Assembly: GCF_003931795.1 (NCBI RefSeq) | Contig: NZ_CP034234.1 | Span: forward strand, 1,302,001-1,366,000 | Source: Erysipelothrix piscisicarius | GTDB lineage: Bacteria > Bacillota_I > Bacilli_A > Erysipelotrichales > Erysipelotrichaceae | Direction: 5' to 3' | Length of the DNA stretch: 64,000 nucleotides | Part shown: positions 9,441-24,030 of the stretch, piece by piece | Layout: each line of letters begins with the position of its first letter | Numbering within the stretch: position 1 is the first letter of the stretch | Program-made: the position numbers and the translations under genes | Notes under the pieces: model-generated | The model's database searches: none | Told to the model about the DNA's origin: nothing | The model's input: only the letters and a program-made list of their open reading frames with translations

Positions 9441-9868
9441 TTTATGTTTTAAAAAGAATCAATAGATAAATTCATAATTTTTTAATTTTAATAGCTAAAT
9501 AAAATTAAATCTTAAAGAATAAAAACTACGAATACTATGTTCTTTAACCTTGTAATTTGACCCCCTTACCATAGCACACTCGTTCGTAATGCAAAATTCG
9601 AAAATTTTTAAATTAAAAACATTTTTAAAATTTTTCTCTCGAGTTTCATTTCGAGATGATTCGCTGACTACATTCACCCTTCTCCCGCACTAGTACGACT
9701 TACGGCATCTCTTCATTTCATTTTGCATTCCTCTCCTTTTTGTGTGCTAAGGATAGGGTGTCAAAGGGGTTAACCCCTGATTACTAGAAAGGAGCGATAA
9801 ATAATGAGTGAATAACCTTATATTAGAATTGAGGTGTGTGATGAATATAGAAAGAGAGAAAATAAACA
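9441..9868. other. Noncoding stretch with a 14-bp palindrome, mobile-element-like
   Basis: No gene is evident. The segment contains a GC-rich patch, then the perfect palindrome AGGGGTTAACCCCT at 9765-9778, followed by AGAAAGGAG and a run of short starts. Its base make-up differs from the flanks. Such intergenic blocks are typical of conjugative or mobilisable element backbones, which is an impression, not a demonstrated match. Confidence 0.35.
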
Positions 9869-10144
9869 ATGTTATATTATCAAGTGAAAGAAATTAAAAA
9901 TGAAATCAGTGTATTATGCTCATCAAAAATAGAGCTTTACCCAAATGATTTGGTGGTGATTCCAGATTACAACAACGACCCAATTACTGGACGTGTTGAA
10001 AAAGTCGTGCCACCTTATCAAGTGCTTGTATCACCATTTCAACCAATTGAAATAATCGATAAAGTAAATATCAAACTTAAATCACATGTTTTATCTACTT
10101 ATGAATGTATAACTTCTCAAAACTTTGTTAAAAAAGAATTTTGA
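9869..10144 (+). CDS. Hypothetical protein, 91 residues
   Basis: A small soluble protein with no signal peptide or membrane segment, beginning MLYYQVKEIKNEISVLCSS. The middle (NDLVVIPDYNNDPITGRVEKV) suggests a small beta-barrel or SH3-like fold, as found in accessory proteins of integrative conjugative elements, but I cannot name a family. It follows the mobile-element-like noncoding stretch and is not obviously linked to the GH101 gene 130 bp downstream. The start has only a weak AGAGAG site. Confidence 0.55.
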   Translation: MLYYQVKEIKNEISVLCSSKIELYPNDLVVIPDYNNDPITGRVEKVVPPYQVLVSPFQPIEIIDKVNIKLKSHVLSTYECITSQNFVKKEF

Positions 10145-10274
10145 GAATAAATTATTTTGTCCTAAAGCTCATACAACAAGAAGTTATAAGGTTACAACAA
10201 TATAATTAAAGAGGTTACATACAGAGACTTGTATACTTAAATTAGCTAAAGAACTAGAGCTAAAGGAGGAGTAT

Positions 10275-15789
<5,515 letters not shown>

Positions 15790-15794
15790 AAAAA

Positions 15795-15830
15795 AACAAC
15801 GTACCTTTGATGGTGCGTTGTTTTTTTTTT
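15795..15830 (+). terminator. Terminator of the GH101 gene
   Basis: An 11-bp stem (AACAACGTACC and GGTGCGTTGTT, one wobble) with a 6-nt loop is followed by ten T residues. It begins 6 bp after the stop codon. Confidence 0.9.
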
Positions 15831-15996
15831 AGTGAATCATGGTATGTATAGAACATGCCTTGAATTCATAAAGTTTCTCAAAGTTGTGTCGAAATTAGTG
15901 AGTATTTTATATTCTCATAACTTTGGTAACTTTTTGGTAACCTTTAAAATTAAAAACACAAAAAAAAACCACTTAAAAGTGAGTCTAAATTTTAAA

Positions 15997-16083
15997 TGGT
16001 GCCCGAGGACGGACTCGAACCGTCATGAGTTTTACCTCGCTGGATTTTGAGTCCAGTGCGTCTACCGATTTCACCACTCGGGC
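15997..16083 (-). tRNA. tRNA-Leu (anticodon CAA)
   Basis: On the minus strand a class II tRNA is seen: acceptor stem GCCCGAG pairing with CTCGGGC, D-arm, anticodon stem CTGGA/TCCAG with loop CTCAAAA giving anticodon CAA, a long variable arm, T-arm with GTTCGAGTC, and an encoded CCA end. It reads UUG codons. It marks the border between the decayed accessory region to its left (3' side) and core genes to its right, and tRNA 3' ends are common island attachment sites. Confidence 0.95.
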
Positions 16084-16202
16084 ATGTTGTTTGCTTAATA
16101 ATAATATCTTAAAAGGGGCTTAAATGCAACCTAAAACTTAAAGTATTTCACATAAATAACGAATTTATTTATTTCCAATGAAAATAAAAGAGTTCACGCA
16201 TG

Positions 16203-17544
16203 TGGAGTTGTCAAACAAAAGTAGACATTAATAAAAGACTAGAAACCCTTATCCATTTTATATTGGATAGGGGTTTTGTAATTTAAACAGTAAGCAGGTC
16301 TTTCAAAATTGAAATAATGTACATATTCTTCGATAAAATTTTCAAAGTTATCTACGGACCAGTATTGATAATCACACGCCATTTCTGCTTTAATCCATCC
16401 ATTTAATGATTCGATAATTGGATTATCTGTAGGTGTTCCAGCTCGCGACATAGATCTAATTATGTTATAATTTTCATGCGCTTTAGCGAAAGCTTTAGAG
16501 TGTTAGACAGCTCCTTGATCTGTGTGAAGAATCGTGGGAGCTGTTTTTTTATTATCCTTAAGTAGCAAGGAGATCCTCGAGACACTTGTAGTAAGGCTTA
16601 GGATCACCAGTTGTACGCGATAATGCAGAACTGATAATTTCATTGTTAAAGGTATCAACCATTAAAGTCCATTCATAATAATCCCTTGTTTCGAATATGT
16701 GTCATATCTGAAACAATAATTTCTAAAGGTTTGGTTGCCTCCATTGATTCTTTATAATATTAGGATAAATTCGACTTTGTGTTCCAGGTTTTATAGGAAT
16801 AGTGTTTAACTTTTGATTTAATATTTAAAAACTTGCAACACTTGTGGATTAAATTATCGGAAAATTCAATCCCTAAATCACTTTGCTTTCTCATGACTGC
16901 AGCGATATCATGATAACCATAACTTGGAAAACGGCGATGCCAGTCTTTAATCACAAAGCTAAGAATCGCTCTTTTTTGTTCATAAATATTGAGATCATTC
17001 TTATGCTTTAACCACTTGTAATAACCAGATCGGTTCAAATTCATAAATCTAAAAATGAACGTAATCGGATGTTTAAAAGATAAGTCATGTGCTATTTGGA
17101 ATTCTTGTCTTTTAAGTAACGAACTCCTTGTTTACACCAACTCCTTTCACCTGGTACCCTTTTTTTAATCGTGCAATCTCAATATCTCGTTTTAGAATTT
17201 CGAGTTGAAGTCGTTCGAGCTCAGTTAATGATTTACTCGTATGAAGCGCAGAAAAATGATTTCCTGTCTTTTTCTTGTTTTTTAAACCCTCTTTACCATC
17301 GCGCATGAATCGATCAATCCAACCATTAATCGTTCCTTTAGGACTTGTGATAGTTTCGCAGCACTTATATGTTCATCAATATGACGTGTAACGACTTTAA
17401 TACGATCCTCATAAGTCCATTTATTATTTAATCCACCTTTGGGTCTTCCCATCATTAATACCTCCGTTTTATCTTTGATTTTATTATTACACAAAAAAAG
17501 TAGACAAGTCTTTTTTACTTGTCTACTTTTAGTTTACTACTCCA
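16203..17544 (-). mobile_element. IS3-family element, copy A (decayed)
   Basis: This is an inverted near-identical copy of the element at 32960-34314. Ends read TGGAG...CTCCA with imperfect terminal repeats sharing AAAAGTAGACA. It is flanked by direct repeats CGCATG (16197-16202 and 17545-17550). At 1342 bp it is 13 bp shorter than copy B. The difference includes a replacement of 14 by 4 bases inside orfA (near 17340). Confidence 0.92.
16239..17455 (-). pseudogene. IS3-family transposase OrfA/OrfB, copy A
   Basis: OrfA starts at 17455 (MMGRPKGGLNNKWTYEDR) behind GGAGG and has a helix-turn-helix, but it is frameshifted by the local 10-bp loss near 17340. OrfB shows the HTH_21 start (MNLNRSGYYKWLKHKND) and the rve core. 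It is broken at the same place as copy B (around SYKTWN, near 16800), by small losses around 16690, and by a TAA at the Tyr codon of AVYHSK (near 16503). The last part (AGTPTDNPIIESLNGWIKAEM) holds the third DDE residue. This copy cannot make transposase. Confidence 0.88.
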
Positions 17545-17559
17545 CGCATGTGAACCCTT

Positions 17560-18228
17560 CTATTTCTTTAAAATTTGATCTTTTAATACTTGGTATTGTT
17601 CTTTATTAATCTCGAGGGGTTCATGGCGCATAGCACGTTCAATTTCAGTAAGTGCGCGTTGGTCATGACCATTTTCTTCCAAGATCATCGCTTTACGGAA
17701 ATACCAAACACCTTTAAGTTCCTCAGGGGATTGTTCGATCAAGGTATCAATGGCTGCCAGTGAGTCCATATCGTGATTAATAAAAATTGATTCATCCAAA
17801 TCCAGTTTCTCAAGAAGTTGGGTGCGATTATCCATATCCGATTCGCGAATAAAGGTACGCAGTGCTTCAAGTGATTGTTTGGTGGATTCAACTTCATCAC
17901 GCATCAATGCATATTCATAAAGCTTCATTAAGTACTCTAATTTTTGATTGCGGTTCATATGAAGTTTCTCCATACCCTGCGCAATGCTTTGAACCTGCTC
18001 ACTGTCATTGACACTCATAAAATAATTAAGTTTAAAGAAGTTACGGTTAAATGTGGGGATGGTCAGTTTCGCAAGCCAACTATCAATGTTTTTCGTGAAG
18101 GTTGGGGTGTCACTTTCCATAAATGCTTTCATTGCCTTATCACTCGCTCTTTTACCCAGTAATCGGATTAAAAGTTGAATCGCGATAAATGCAACGACAA
18201 AGATCATAAACAATTTTAAGTAATCCAT
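17560..18228 (-). CDS. Hypothetical membrane-anchored helical (TPR-like) protein
   Basis: A 222-residue protein with one N-terminal membrane helix (residues 3-23, MDYLKLFMIFVVAFIAIQLL) and a cytoplasmic or extracellular helical remainder. The last 60 residues (GVWYFRKAMILEENGHDQRALTEIERAM) look like a tetratricopeptide repeat pair. I do not recognise a named family. It stands alone on the minus strand after the acyltransferase-like gene; its terminator has been split by IS copy A. Confidence 0.75.
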   Translation of the reverse strand: MDYLKLFMIFVVAFIAIQLLIRLLGKRASDKAMKAFMESDTPTFTKNIDSWLAKLTIPTFNRNFFKLNYFMSVNDSEQVQSIAQGMEKLHMNRNQKLEYLMKLYEYALMRDEVESTKQSLEALRTFIRESDMDNRTQLLEKLDLDESIFINHDMDSLAAIDTLIEQSPEELKGVWYFRKAMILEENGHDQRALTEIERAMRHEPLEINKEQYQVLKDQILKK

Positions 18229-18299
18229 GGCTTCCTCCTATTTGGAATATCTAGTACTATAATAGACTATTTCACGTAATAATGAAATCCCTATCACCA

Positions 18300-19160
18300 T
18301 TATTCGAAGTTTTCAAATTCGATAATCCCACATGCAACCCCGAGCATTTCCGGATGTTTGTATGCATCACGTTGTAATTGGGTTGTTTTGTCCATGCGAC
18401 TGATTTCATACATATCGGTTGTCCCATAGATGCGCTCCAGTGCTTGATATCGGTTATGTGAAGAAGCAATGATTTCGAAGCGATTTCCAAACTGAACGAT
18501 ATGGCTGTTTGGATCACCAATTAAAGCCATAATCCCGCGATGAATTAACCATGTTCGGGTAATAAACGCTTTAAAATGATGTTCGGGGAAGGTCTTTGTA
18601 AAGAAGTCATGCGCTTGTTTGAGGGATGCATCGATGGCTTGTGGTGATAAATTGGCATCACGTTTTATATGAATGTTAAGCATCATGGTGTTTTCAGGAA
18701 AACGGTGTTTTTGTTGTTGGGGTAAGTGCATGGTGTCATGACCACTCCGTTCAATCTCCGCATAACTGAATGGAAAAATTTGATAACGCAAACTTCCAAG
18801 TTCAAACATTTCAAAACGGAACATAAAACGTAACCAGATGACATCACTATCGCTGAGTCCATAATGATCATTGGATTTATGATAACGTTCAATACGATAG
18901 TTTAGGTCTTGAATGCTGGCGTTAAAGATTGCATCGTCAATACCACGCTGAATATATTGTTCTTTGAGCTCAGGAAGCATATAAAGCGTTCGCATGAGGC
19001 GTTCTTGGGGATTGAGTTTCAATATAGGGAGTGCGTTCTTTTCACCCGTATACGGCTTCGCACACGTTTCCAAGACATATTGATAGTTATCGTATTGTGA
19101 GATTAGGATTGAAATTGCATCGTCATTAAACTGTGCTGTTTTTAATAGTTTCTTAAGCAT
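18300..19160 (-). CDS. GNAT-like acyltransferase-domain protein
   Basis: The protein, 286 residues from the ATG at 19158-19160 (MLKKLLKTAQFND) behind AGAGG, resembles the two-domain NAT_N/GNAT_C (DUF5596) proteins found in Firmicutes. The C-terminal half has the characteristic pattern with a run of paired substrate-loop residues (FFTKTFPEHHFKAFITRTWL) and SHIVQFGNRFE. The substrate of this family is unknown to me. It is close to the PTS IIA gene on the same strand but separated by a terminator. Confidence 0.65.
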   Translation of the reverse strand: MLKKLLKTAQFNDDAISILISQYDNYQYVLETCAKPYTGEKNALPILKLNPQERLMRTLYMLPELKEQYIQRGIDDAIFNASIQDLNYRIERYHKSNDHYGLSDSDVIWLRFMFRFEMFELGSLRYQIFPFSYAEIERSGHDTMHLPQQQKHRFPENTMMLNIHIKRDANLSPQAIDASLKQAHDFFTKTFPEHHFKAFITRTWLIHRGIMALIGDPNSHIVQFGNRFEIIASSHNRYQALERIYGTTDMYEISRMDKTTQLQRDAYKHPEMLGVACGIIEFENFE

Positions 19161-19188
19161 TAGGGCACCTCTTTCATAAATTGGAAAA

Positions 19189-19211
19189 AAAGACATCATG
19201 AAGATGTCTTT
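19189..19211 (-). terminator. Terminator after the PTS IIA gene
   Basis: A 9-bp stem (AAAGACATC and GATGTCTTT) with a short loop is followed by seven T residues on the minus strand and overlaps the end of the gene. Confidence 0.85.
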
Positions 19212-19684
19212 TAAGCATTAATTGAGAAAATGTCTTCAGACTCGGGTGTTACCGATTCCCCTTCTTTAAGAAGCGTAATGGATTGTCCTGAAGTTAGAAT
19301 AAAAGGACTTACTAAAGATTTTCCGTTTTCACGAATATAATCAAGATCCACAGTGGTTAACAGATCACCTTGGGTAACCTTATCCCCTTGCTTCACAACA
19401 CCATTAAATCCTTTACCATTAAGTTCCACCGTATCAATTCCTAAATGAATTAACATCTCCACACCACTTGCATCCGTAATGCCAAAGGCATGGCCTGTAG
19501 GAAAGACCAAAGTTACATCACCACTGATGGGTGCATAGACCTTACCCTCTGTAAGTTCAAGGGCATAGCCATCCCCCATCATTTTGGTTGAGAACACTTG
19601 ATCTGGAACATCCTTAAGCGCTAAGACGGTACCGGTACCAAATGAACGGTATGATTCTTTATTTTTTTTAAACAAGCCAAACAT
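19211..19684 (-). CDS. crr: PTS glucose-type EIIA component
   Basis: EIIA of the glucose family takes phosphate from HPr and passes it to an EIIB domain. The protein starts at MFGLFKKN (ATG 19684, behind GGAGG) and is 157 residues long, the usual length of a stand-alone EIIA. It shows the phosphoacceptor His in MLIHLGIDTVEL and the VYAPISGDV and VKQGDKVTQGD motifs of the fold. No EIIBC gene is adjacent, so it probably serves permeases encoded elsewhere, as Crr does. Confidence 0.92.
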   Translation of the reverse strand: MFGLFKKNKESYRSFGTGTVLALKDVPDQVFSTKMMGDGYALELTEGKVYAPISGDVTLVFPTGHAFGITDASGVEMLIHLGIDTVELNGKGFNGVVKQGDKVTQGDLLTTVDLDYIRENGKSLVSPFILTSGQSITLLKEGESVTPESEDIFSINA

Positions 19685-19795
19685 AATATCGTCCTCCAAT
19701 CAGTTACTCTAATTTTATCATATTATTTTAAAAATATAATTGTTAAGTGTTTGAAATTTACGCATAAATTTCGTAAACGATTTCGGATTTGGAAA

Positions 19796-21217
19796 CTAAG
19801 CCTTGAAATCGTGAAGGGATTCAAGCAGCGCCACTAGGAATTCATAAGTACGGTCAAACGACGCGATATCCAAACGTTCATCCGGTGTATGAATATCAAA
19901 CATAATTGGACCAAAACTTACAATATCGATATGAGGCATTTTACCCTTCCAAATACCAAGTTCCATTCCACCATGTGTTGCTTCAGTTTCCATGTCTTGA
20001 CCACGAAGTTCTTTATAAACACTCATTGTACGTTCGCGTAGTTTTGACTTCGCATCGTAGTTCCATCCAGGGTAACGTGACGTAAACTCGGTCTCAAGAT
20101 CATTTTGTGCTGCAATCCACTCAACTTGACGCATTACCGTATCCAAGACAAACGCTTGCGTTGCACGAATCGACATCGTGATTTCCAGTTCATTTTCATC
20201 TAATCGTACTGTCCCAATATTTGAAGACGTGATGACCAAGCCTTCAATTGCTTTACTCATTTGAATTACACCATAAGGAAGCATAAAGAGTGCATCCACA
20301 ACACGACGTGTGTCTGCTTCACATAAAGCACGAGTTGTATGACCTTCTGTTAAGGTAAAGTTTAAACCCGCATCACTGAATTCATATTGTTCTTTAAAGC
20401 CTGCTTCCATTTCTTTAAACCATGCTTTAAATCCTTCAATATCTTTCATGGCTAAGGTGAAATCATGTTCACGCGTAATCGCGTTCATTTTTAAACCACC
20501 CTCTGCAGCAACCACACGGAAATCAAATTGATCGAGTGCACGACGCATAATGATTCCTGCAATCTTGGAAGCATTCCCACGCTCTTGATCAATTTCACCA
20601 CCTGAGTGACCACCTAAAAGACCACGAATTGATACGGTAATTGTATCCGAATCAATATCTTCAAATTGTACTGCCTTCGCAAGACGTGCACGCACACCCC
20701 CACATGAGGATACATACGTTTCAACTTCACCCGATCCATCCAAACCAATGCATAATTCTGACTTAAGCATTGATGTATCCAGTTCAGTCGCACCCGTTAA
20801 GCCCGTTTCTTCTTGAACCGTAAAGACGCATTCAAGGGCAGGATGTCCCATTTCTGAGTCCGCTAAAACTGCCGCAACCCCGGCACCATCATCAGCACCC
20901 AACGTTGTATTATTAGCATAAAGCATCCCATCTTTAATAATCAGTTCGATTGGATCCACATCAAAATCATGATTACTGTCTTTGTTTTTTTCCGCAACCA
21001 TATCTGTATGGGATTGAAGCATTACAGTCGGTGCATTTTCATAACCTGGAGTTGCCGGCTTAAAGATAATCACATTCCATAATTCATCTTGGATGTAGTT
21101 TAAACCTAATCCTTTCGCAAAATCAACTAAGTGATTACTAATTGCTTCTTCATTAAACGAAGCACGAGGAATCGCACTGATTTCTCTAAAATATTTCATT
21201 ACAACTGATTCACTCAT
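19796..21217 (-). CDS. pepD: Aminoacyl-histidine dipeptidase (Xaa-His dipeptidase)
   Basis: A cytosolic M20-family metallopeptidase that hydrolyses dipeptides such as carnosine. The 473 residues contain the metal-site motifs LQSHTDMV, GADDGAGVA and VQEETGLTGA, the lid domain in the middle, and the C-terminal THGGMELGIWKGKMP and HTPDERLDI segments typical of PepD. The length fits the family. It is monocistronic, facing away from mscL. Confidence 0.93.
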   Translation of the reverse strand: MSESVVMKYFREISAIPRASFNEEAISNHLVDFAKGLGLNYIQDELWNVIIFKPATPGYENAPTVMLQSHTDMVAEKNKDSNHDFDVDPIELIIKDGMLYANNTTLGADDGAGVAAVLADSEMGHPALECVFTVQEETGLTGATELDTSMLKSELCIGLDGSGEVETYVSSCGGVRARLAKAVQFEDIDSDTITVSIRGLLGGHSGGEIDQERGNASKIAGIIMRRALDQFDFRVVAAEGGLKMNAITREHDFTLAMKDIEGFKAWFKEMEAGFKEQYEFSDAGLNFTLTEGHTTRALCEADTRRVVDALFMLPYGVIQMSKAIEGLVITSSNIGTVRLDENELEITMSIRATQAFVLDTVMRQVEWIAAQNDLETEFTSRYPGWNYDAKSKLRERTMSVYKELRGQDMETEATHGGMELGIWKGKMPHIDIVSFGPIMFDIHTPDERLDIASFDRTYEFLVALLESLHDFKA

Positions 21218-21313
21218 AAAAGACCTTCTTTCTTGTTATTTGTCGTATAAATCATATCACATTCCTTTGAAATATCACATAAATCAATTATATTATTAAT
21301 AAGGAGGAGCAGT

Positions 21314-21721
21314 ATGAAAAAATTTATCACAGAATTCAAAGAATTCGCAATGCAAGGGAATGTGATTGACATGGCAGTTGGGGTTGTTATCGGGGGTGCG
21401 TTTGGGAAAATCGTAACGTCACTGGTAGCAGATATCTTTACACCACTCATTAGTTTATTAACCGGAGCCGCAAACTTTGAGGACTTGAAGTGGGTTATTA
21501 AACCTGCAGTCGGTGAAACACCCGCCGTTGTCATGAGTTACGGAAACTTCCTACAAGCAACAATCGACTTTATTGTCATTGCTTTATGTATCTTCATGGT
21601 TATCCGAGCTATGAATAAATTAAAAAAAGCACCTAAAGTTGTGGAAGAGGCACCTGCACCAAAATCAGATGAAGTTGTGTTACTTGAAAACATCTTAGAT
21701 GAACTCAAGAAAAATAAATAA
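21314..21721 (+). CDS. mscL: Large-conductance mechanosensitive channel
   Basis: MscL opens under membrane tension to release solutes on osmotic downshock. The 135 residues show the N-terminal amphipathic helix (MKKFITEFKEFAMQGNVIDMA), TM1 with GVVIGGAFGKIV, a periplasmic loop, TM2 (FIVIALCIFMVI) and the C-terminal helix with LLENILDEL. The start ATG follows AAGGAGGAG. It is transcribed alone. Confidence 0.95.
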   Translation: MKKFITEFKEFAMQGNVIDMAVGVVIGGAFGKIVTSLVADIFTPLISLLTGAANFEDLKWVIKPAVGETPAVVMSYGNFLQATIDFIVIALCIFMVIRAMNKLKKAPKVVEEAPAPKSDEVVLLENILDELKKNK

Positions 21722-21740
21722 TCGCTGAAAAAGCATAAAA

Positions 21741-21772
21741 AAATAACACCTATTATAAGCGGTGTTATTTTT
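21741..21772 (+). terminator. Terminator of mscL
   Basis: A 10-bp stem AAATAACACC and GGTGTTATTT with a 10-nt loop and T-rich tail lies 20 bp past the stop codon. Confidence 0.9.
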
Positions 21773-21878
21773 CTTATAGTAGTATTATAGCTACCATAAT
21801 AGATTTTGTCTCCCAAACTAAATCCACCATGTCTAAGATTCATCACGTCTCAGACACGTCTATTATATCAAATTTTTC

Positions 21879-24014
21879 TTACTTTTCAAATGCTTCTTGC
21901 AAGCGTTCAGTTAAAAATGTATTGCGTTTGGCTTCGTGGTGATTTTCAACTGCGGTGTGAAAGGCATCCAATTCACCAACTAAGACGAGTGATTTTGAAG
22001 ATCGCGTTGCCCCGGTATAGTAAAGTCGACGGGATAACATGCGGTAAAAATCTCGCACTGCTACAAGAATCACAATGGGATATTCCGACCCTTGAGCTTT
22101 ATGAACACTCATGGCATAAGCATGGGTAATGTTTATATAGGAAGATGGCTCATACTCGACGAAGTTTCCATCAAAATCAACAACCAAACGTTTGGCTTCA
22201 ACTTCCACAAGCATCCCAATATCGCCATTAAATACAAAATCATCCGGTTGATTTTTAAGTTGTAAGATTTTATCCCCTTCTCTAAAAATCCGTGTCCCGT
22301 ACATGATTTGTGCTTTTTGAGGACTTTCAGGATTACACATTTTTTGAAGGAAGTGATTTAAATTATCAATCCCAGCTGGACCTGAGTACATGGGTGCTAA
22401 GACTTGAATATCGCTTAAATCATAACCACCCTGCATAGCTTCACCCACAACCTTTAAGACAATATCTTTGACACTGCCATAACGGCTATCAAAGACCCGG
22501 ACATCACGATGATAATTTGAAACATCCAGAAGACCTTGATTCATATTAACCGCTAAGTCAATAACTTCAGATCCGGCCTCTTGACGGTAGTTTCGTTCTA
22601 AGGAAATTGTTTTAAATACCTTCGATGCAATTAAATCCCCTAACACAAAACCACTGCTCACTGATGGAAGCTGATCTTTATCACCCACAAACAGCAGTTT
22701 TTTTACCTTCTCCGATGCTTTTAAGATATGAGCAAGAAGCCATGTATCGACCATTGAAAACTCATCGATAATTAAAATATCGGTTTCTAATGGGTTTTCT
22801 TCATGCATACCAAACTTATTGGATTCCAAATCCCATTTAAGAACAGAGTGAATCGTAGCGGCTTGGACGTTGGTTAATTCTTCCAAGCGTTTTGCGGCAC
22901 GCCCAGTCGGCGCACATAAGGTAATGTGTAGCCATGGACAATTTGCTTGGAGTAATGTGACCACACCCGATAACAAGGTACTTTTCCCCGTTCCCGGACC
23001 ACCGGTGAGAATCATGACATCTTCACATAAAAAGGACTCAATGGCTTCACGTTGGGTATCATCAAATTCAATGCGAAGCTGAGATTCTATTGAAGCGATT
23101 TTAGATTCCAAATCATCCAGATCAAAATCATAACCTGTGTATTTAAAATTCTTAAGGGTTTCGGTAACATAAACTTCACTATCATATTGCGTACGATGGT
23201 AAAGACGGTCACCATCTTCAACCAATTCACCGCTTTGAACTAGCTCTTGATACGCCGCTTCCACTCGCTCTGCATCCCCCATTCGCACCCCATCAAACAA
23301 TTTATCTTTGGTAATAAAACTGTCACCCGCCCCAAAACAAATTGTTTTATAACGGTCAAGAACCAGTGCCTCAACACGCAAGGGATCATCCAGCGCATAA
23401 CCAAGCGACATTGCGACTTTATCAGCGGTTTTAAATCCAATACCATCGACGTCATAAACAAGACGATAAGGATTTTCACGAATCACTGAAATCGCATTAT
23501 CACCGTATTCTTTGTTTATTTTAATAATTTGCTTATTTCCAAGTCCATGGGCAAGCAAAAACGATACCGCATCTTCTTGCGCGTCTTGTTTGCGAATCAC
23601 CGAAACAATCATTTCCGCTTTCGCTTCCGTAATCCCTTTAACGTCAAGTTTAAAAGACTCATCCTCACGAATTTGATCTAAAACATCTTCGCCATAAGTA
23701 TCCACAACTGCAGTTGCCGTTTTTTGACCGATACCGGGAAAATTGGGTCCACTTAAAAAACGAATAATAAAATCACGGTGTTGGGGAAGCATTTGTTTAA
23801 ACGCAATGACATCAAACTGCATGCCATAACGTAGATCTTCGACGTAATCCCCTTTAAACTCATAAAATGAATCCAGCTCTAAAGTCGCCAATGGCCCCTT
23901 AATGGTCATTGGCTTTTGATTGCTATTGAAAAGAACAATCCGGAAAATACCATATCCAGATTGTTCATTTTTAAATATACATGTTTCGACTGATCCTTTA
24001 ATCGTTTGTTCCAT
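21879..24014 (-). CDS. recD2: RecD2-type DNA helicase
   Basis: An SF1B 5'-3' helicase of the RecD2/YrrC kind, acting outside RecBCD in replication-fork maintenance and repair. The 711 residues have the N-terminal OB and helix-hairpin-helix parts (FPGIGQKTATAVV, DVDGIGFKTADKV), then Walker A (LTGGPGTGKSTLL, about residue 340), Walker B (ILIIDEFSMVD) and motif VI region (AYAMSVHKAQGSEYP). The length matches RecD2 proteins. No recB or recC is nearby. It directly follows the CPBP protease gene in the same direction. Confidence 0.93.
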   Translation of the reverse strand: MEQTIKGSVETCIFKNEQSGYGIFRIVLFNSNQKPMTIKGPLATLELDSFYEFKGDYVEDLRYGMQFDVIAFKQMLPQHRDFIIRFLSGPNFPGIGQKTATAVVDTYGEDVLDQIREDESFKLDVKGITEAKAEMIVSVIRKQDAQEDAVSFLLAHGLGNKQIIKINKEYGDNAISVIRENPYRLVYDVDGIGFKTADKVAMSLGYALDDPLRVEALVLDRYKTICFGAGDSFITKDKLFDGVRMGDAERVEAAYQELVQSGELVEDGDRLYHRTQYDSEVYVTETLKNFKYTGYDFDLDDLESKIASIESQLRIEFDDTQREAIESFLCEDVMILTGGPGTGKSTLLSGVVTLLQANCPWLHITLCAPTGRAAKRLEELTNVQAATIHSVLKWDLESNKFGMHEENPLETDILIIDEFSMVDTWLLAHILKASEKVKKLLFVGDKDQLPSVSSGFVLGDLIASKVFKTISLERNYRQEAGSEVIDLAVNMNQGLLDVSNYHRDVRVFDSRYGSVKDIVLKVVGEAMQGGYDLSDIQVLAPMYSGPAGIDNLNHFLQKMCNPESPQKAQIMYGTRIFREGDKILQLKNQPDDFVFNGDIGMLVEVEAKRLVVDFDGNFVEYEPSSYINITHAYAMSVHKAQGSEYPIVILVAVRDFYRMLSRRLYYTGATRSSKSLVLVGELDAFHTAVENHHEAKRNTFLTERLQEAFEK

Positions 24015-24030
24015 AATATTGACCTCAAAT

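Larger units (their letters stand above)
16192..17555 (-). terminator. Intrinsic terminator split by IS copy A in its loop
   Basis: Removing the IS and one copy of its 6-bp target duplication rebuilds a hairpin: GTTCA (16192-16196), loop CGCATG, TGAAC (17551-17555), extendable to 8 bp with one wobble and followed on the minus strand by TCTTTTATTTT. It would be the terminator of the gene ending at 17560. The insertion has removed the short loop, separating the stem arms by more than 1.3 kb. Confidence 0.8.

Noticed and set aside
9495-9677. A 60-codon minus-strand frame
   Set aside because: No ribosome binding site, unusual composition, no resemblance to known proteins; it falls in the noncoding mobile-element-like block.
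15832-16050. Plus-strand frame overlapping the tRNA
   Set aside because: It runs antisense through the tRNA-Leu gene and lacks any coding features.
21773-21878. Small gene between mscL and recD2
   Set aside because: Only short frames without ribosome binding sites; the segment after the mscL terminator shows nothing else.
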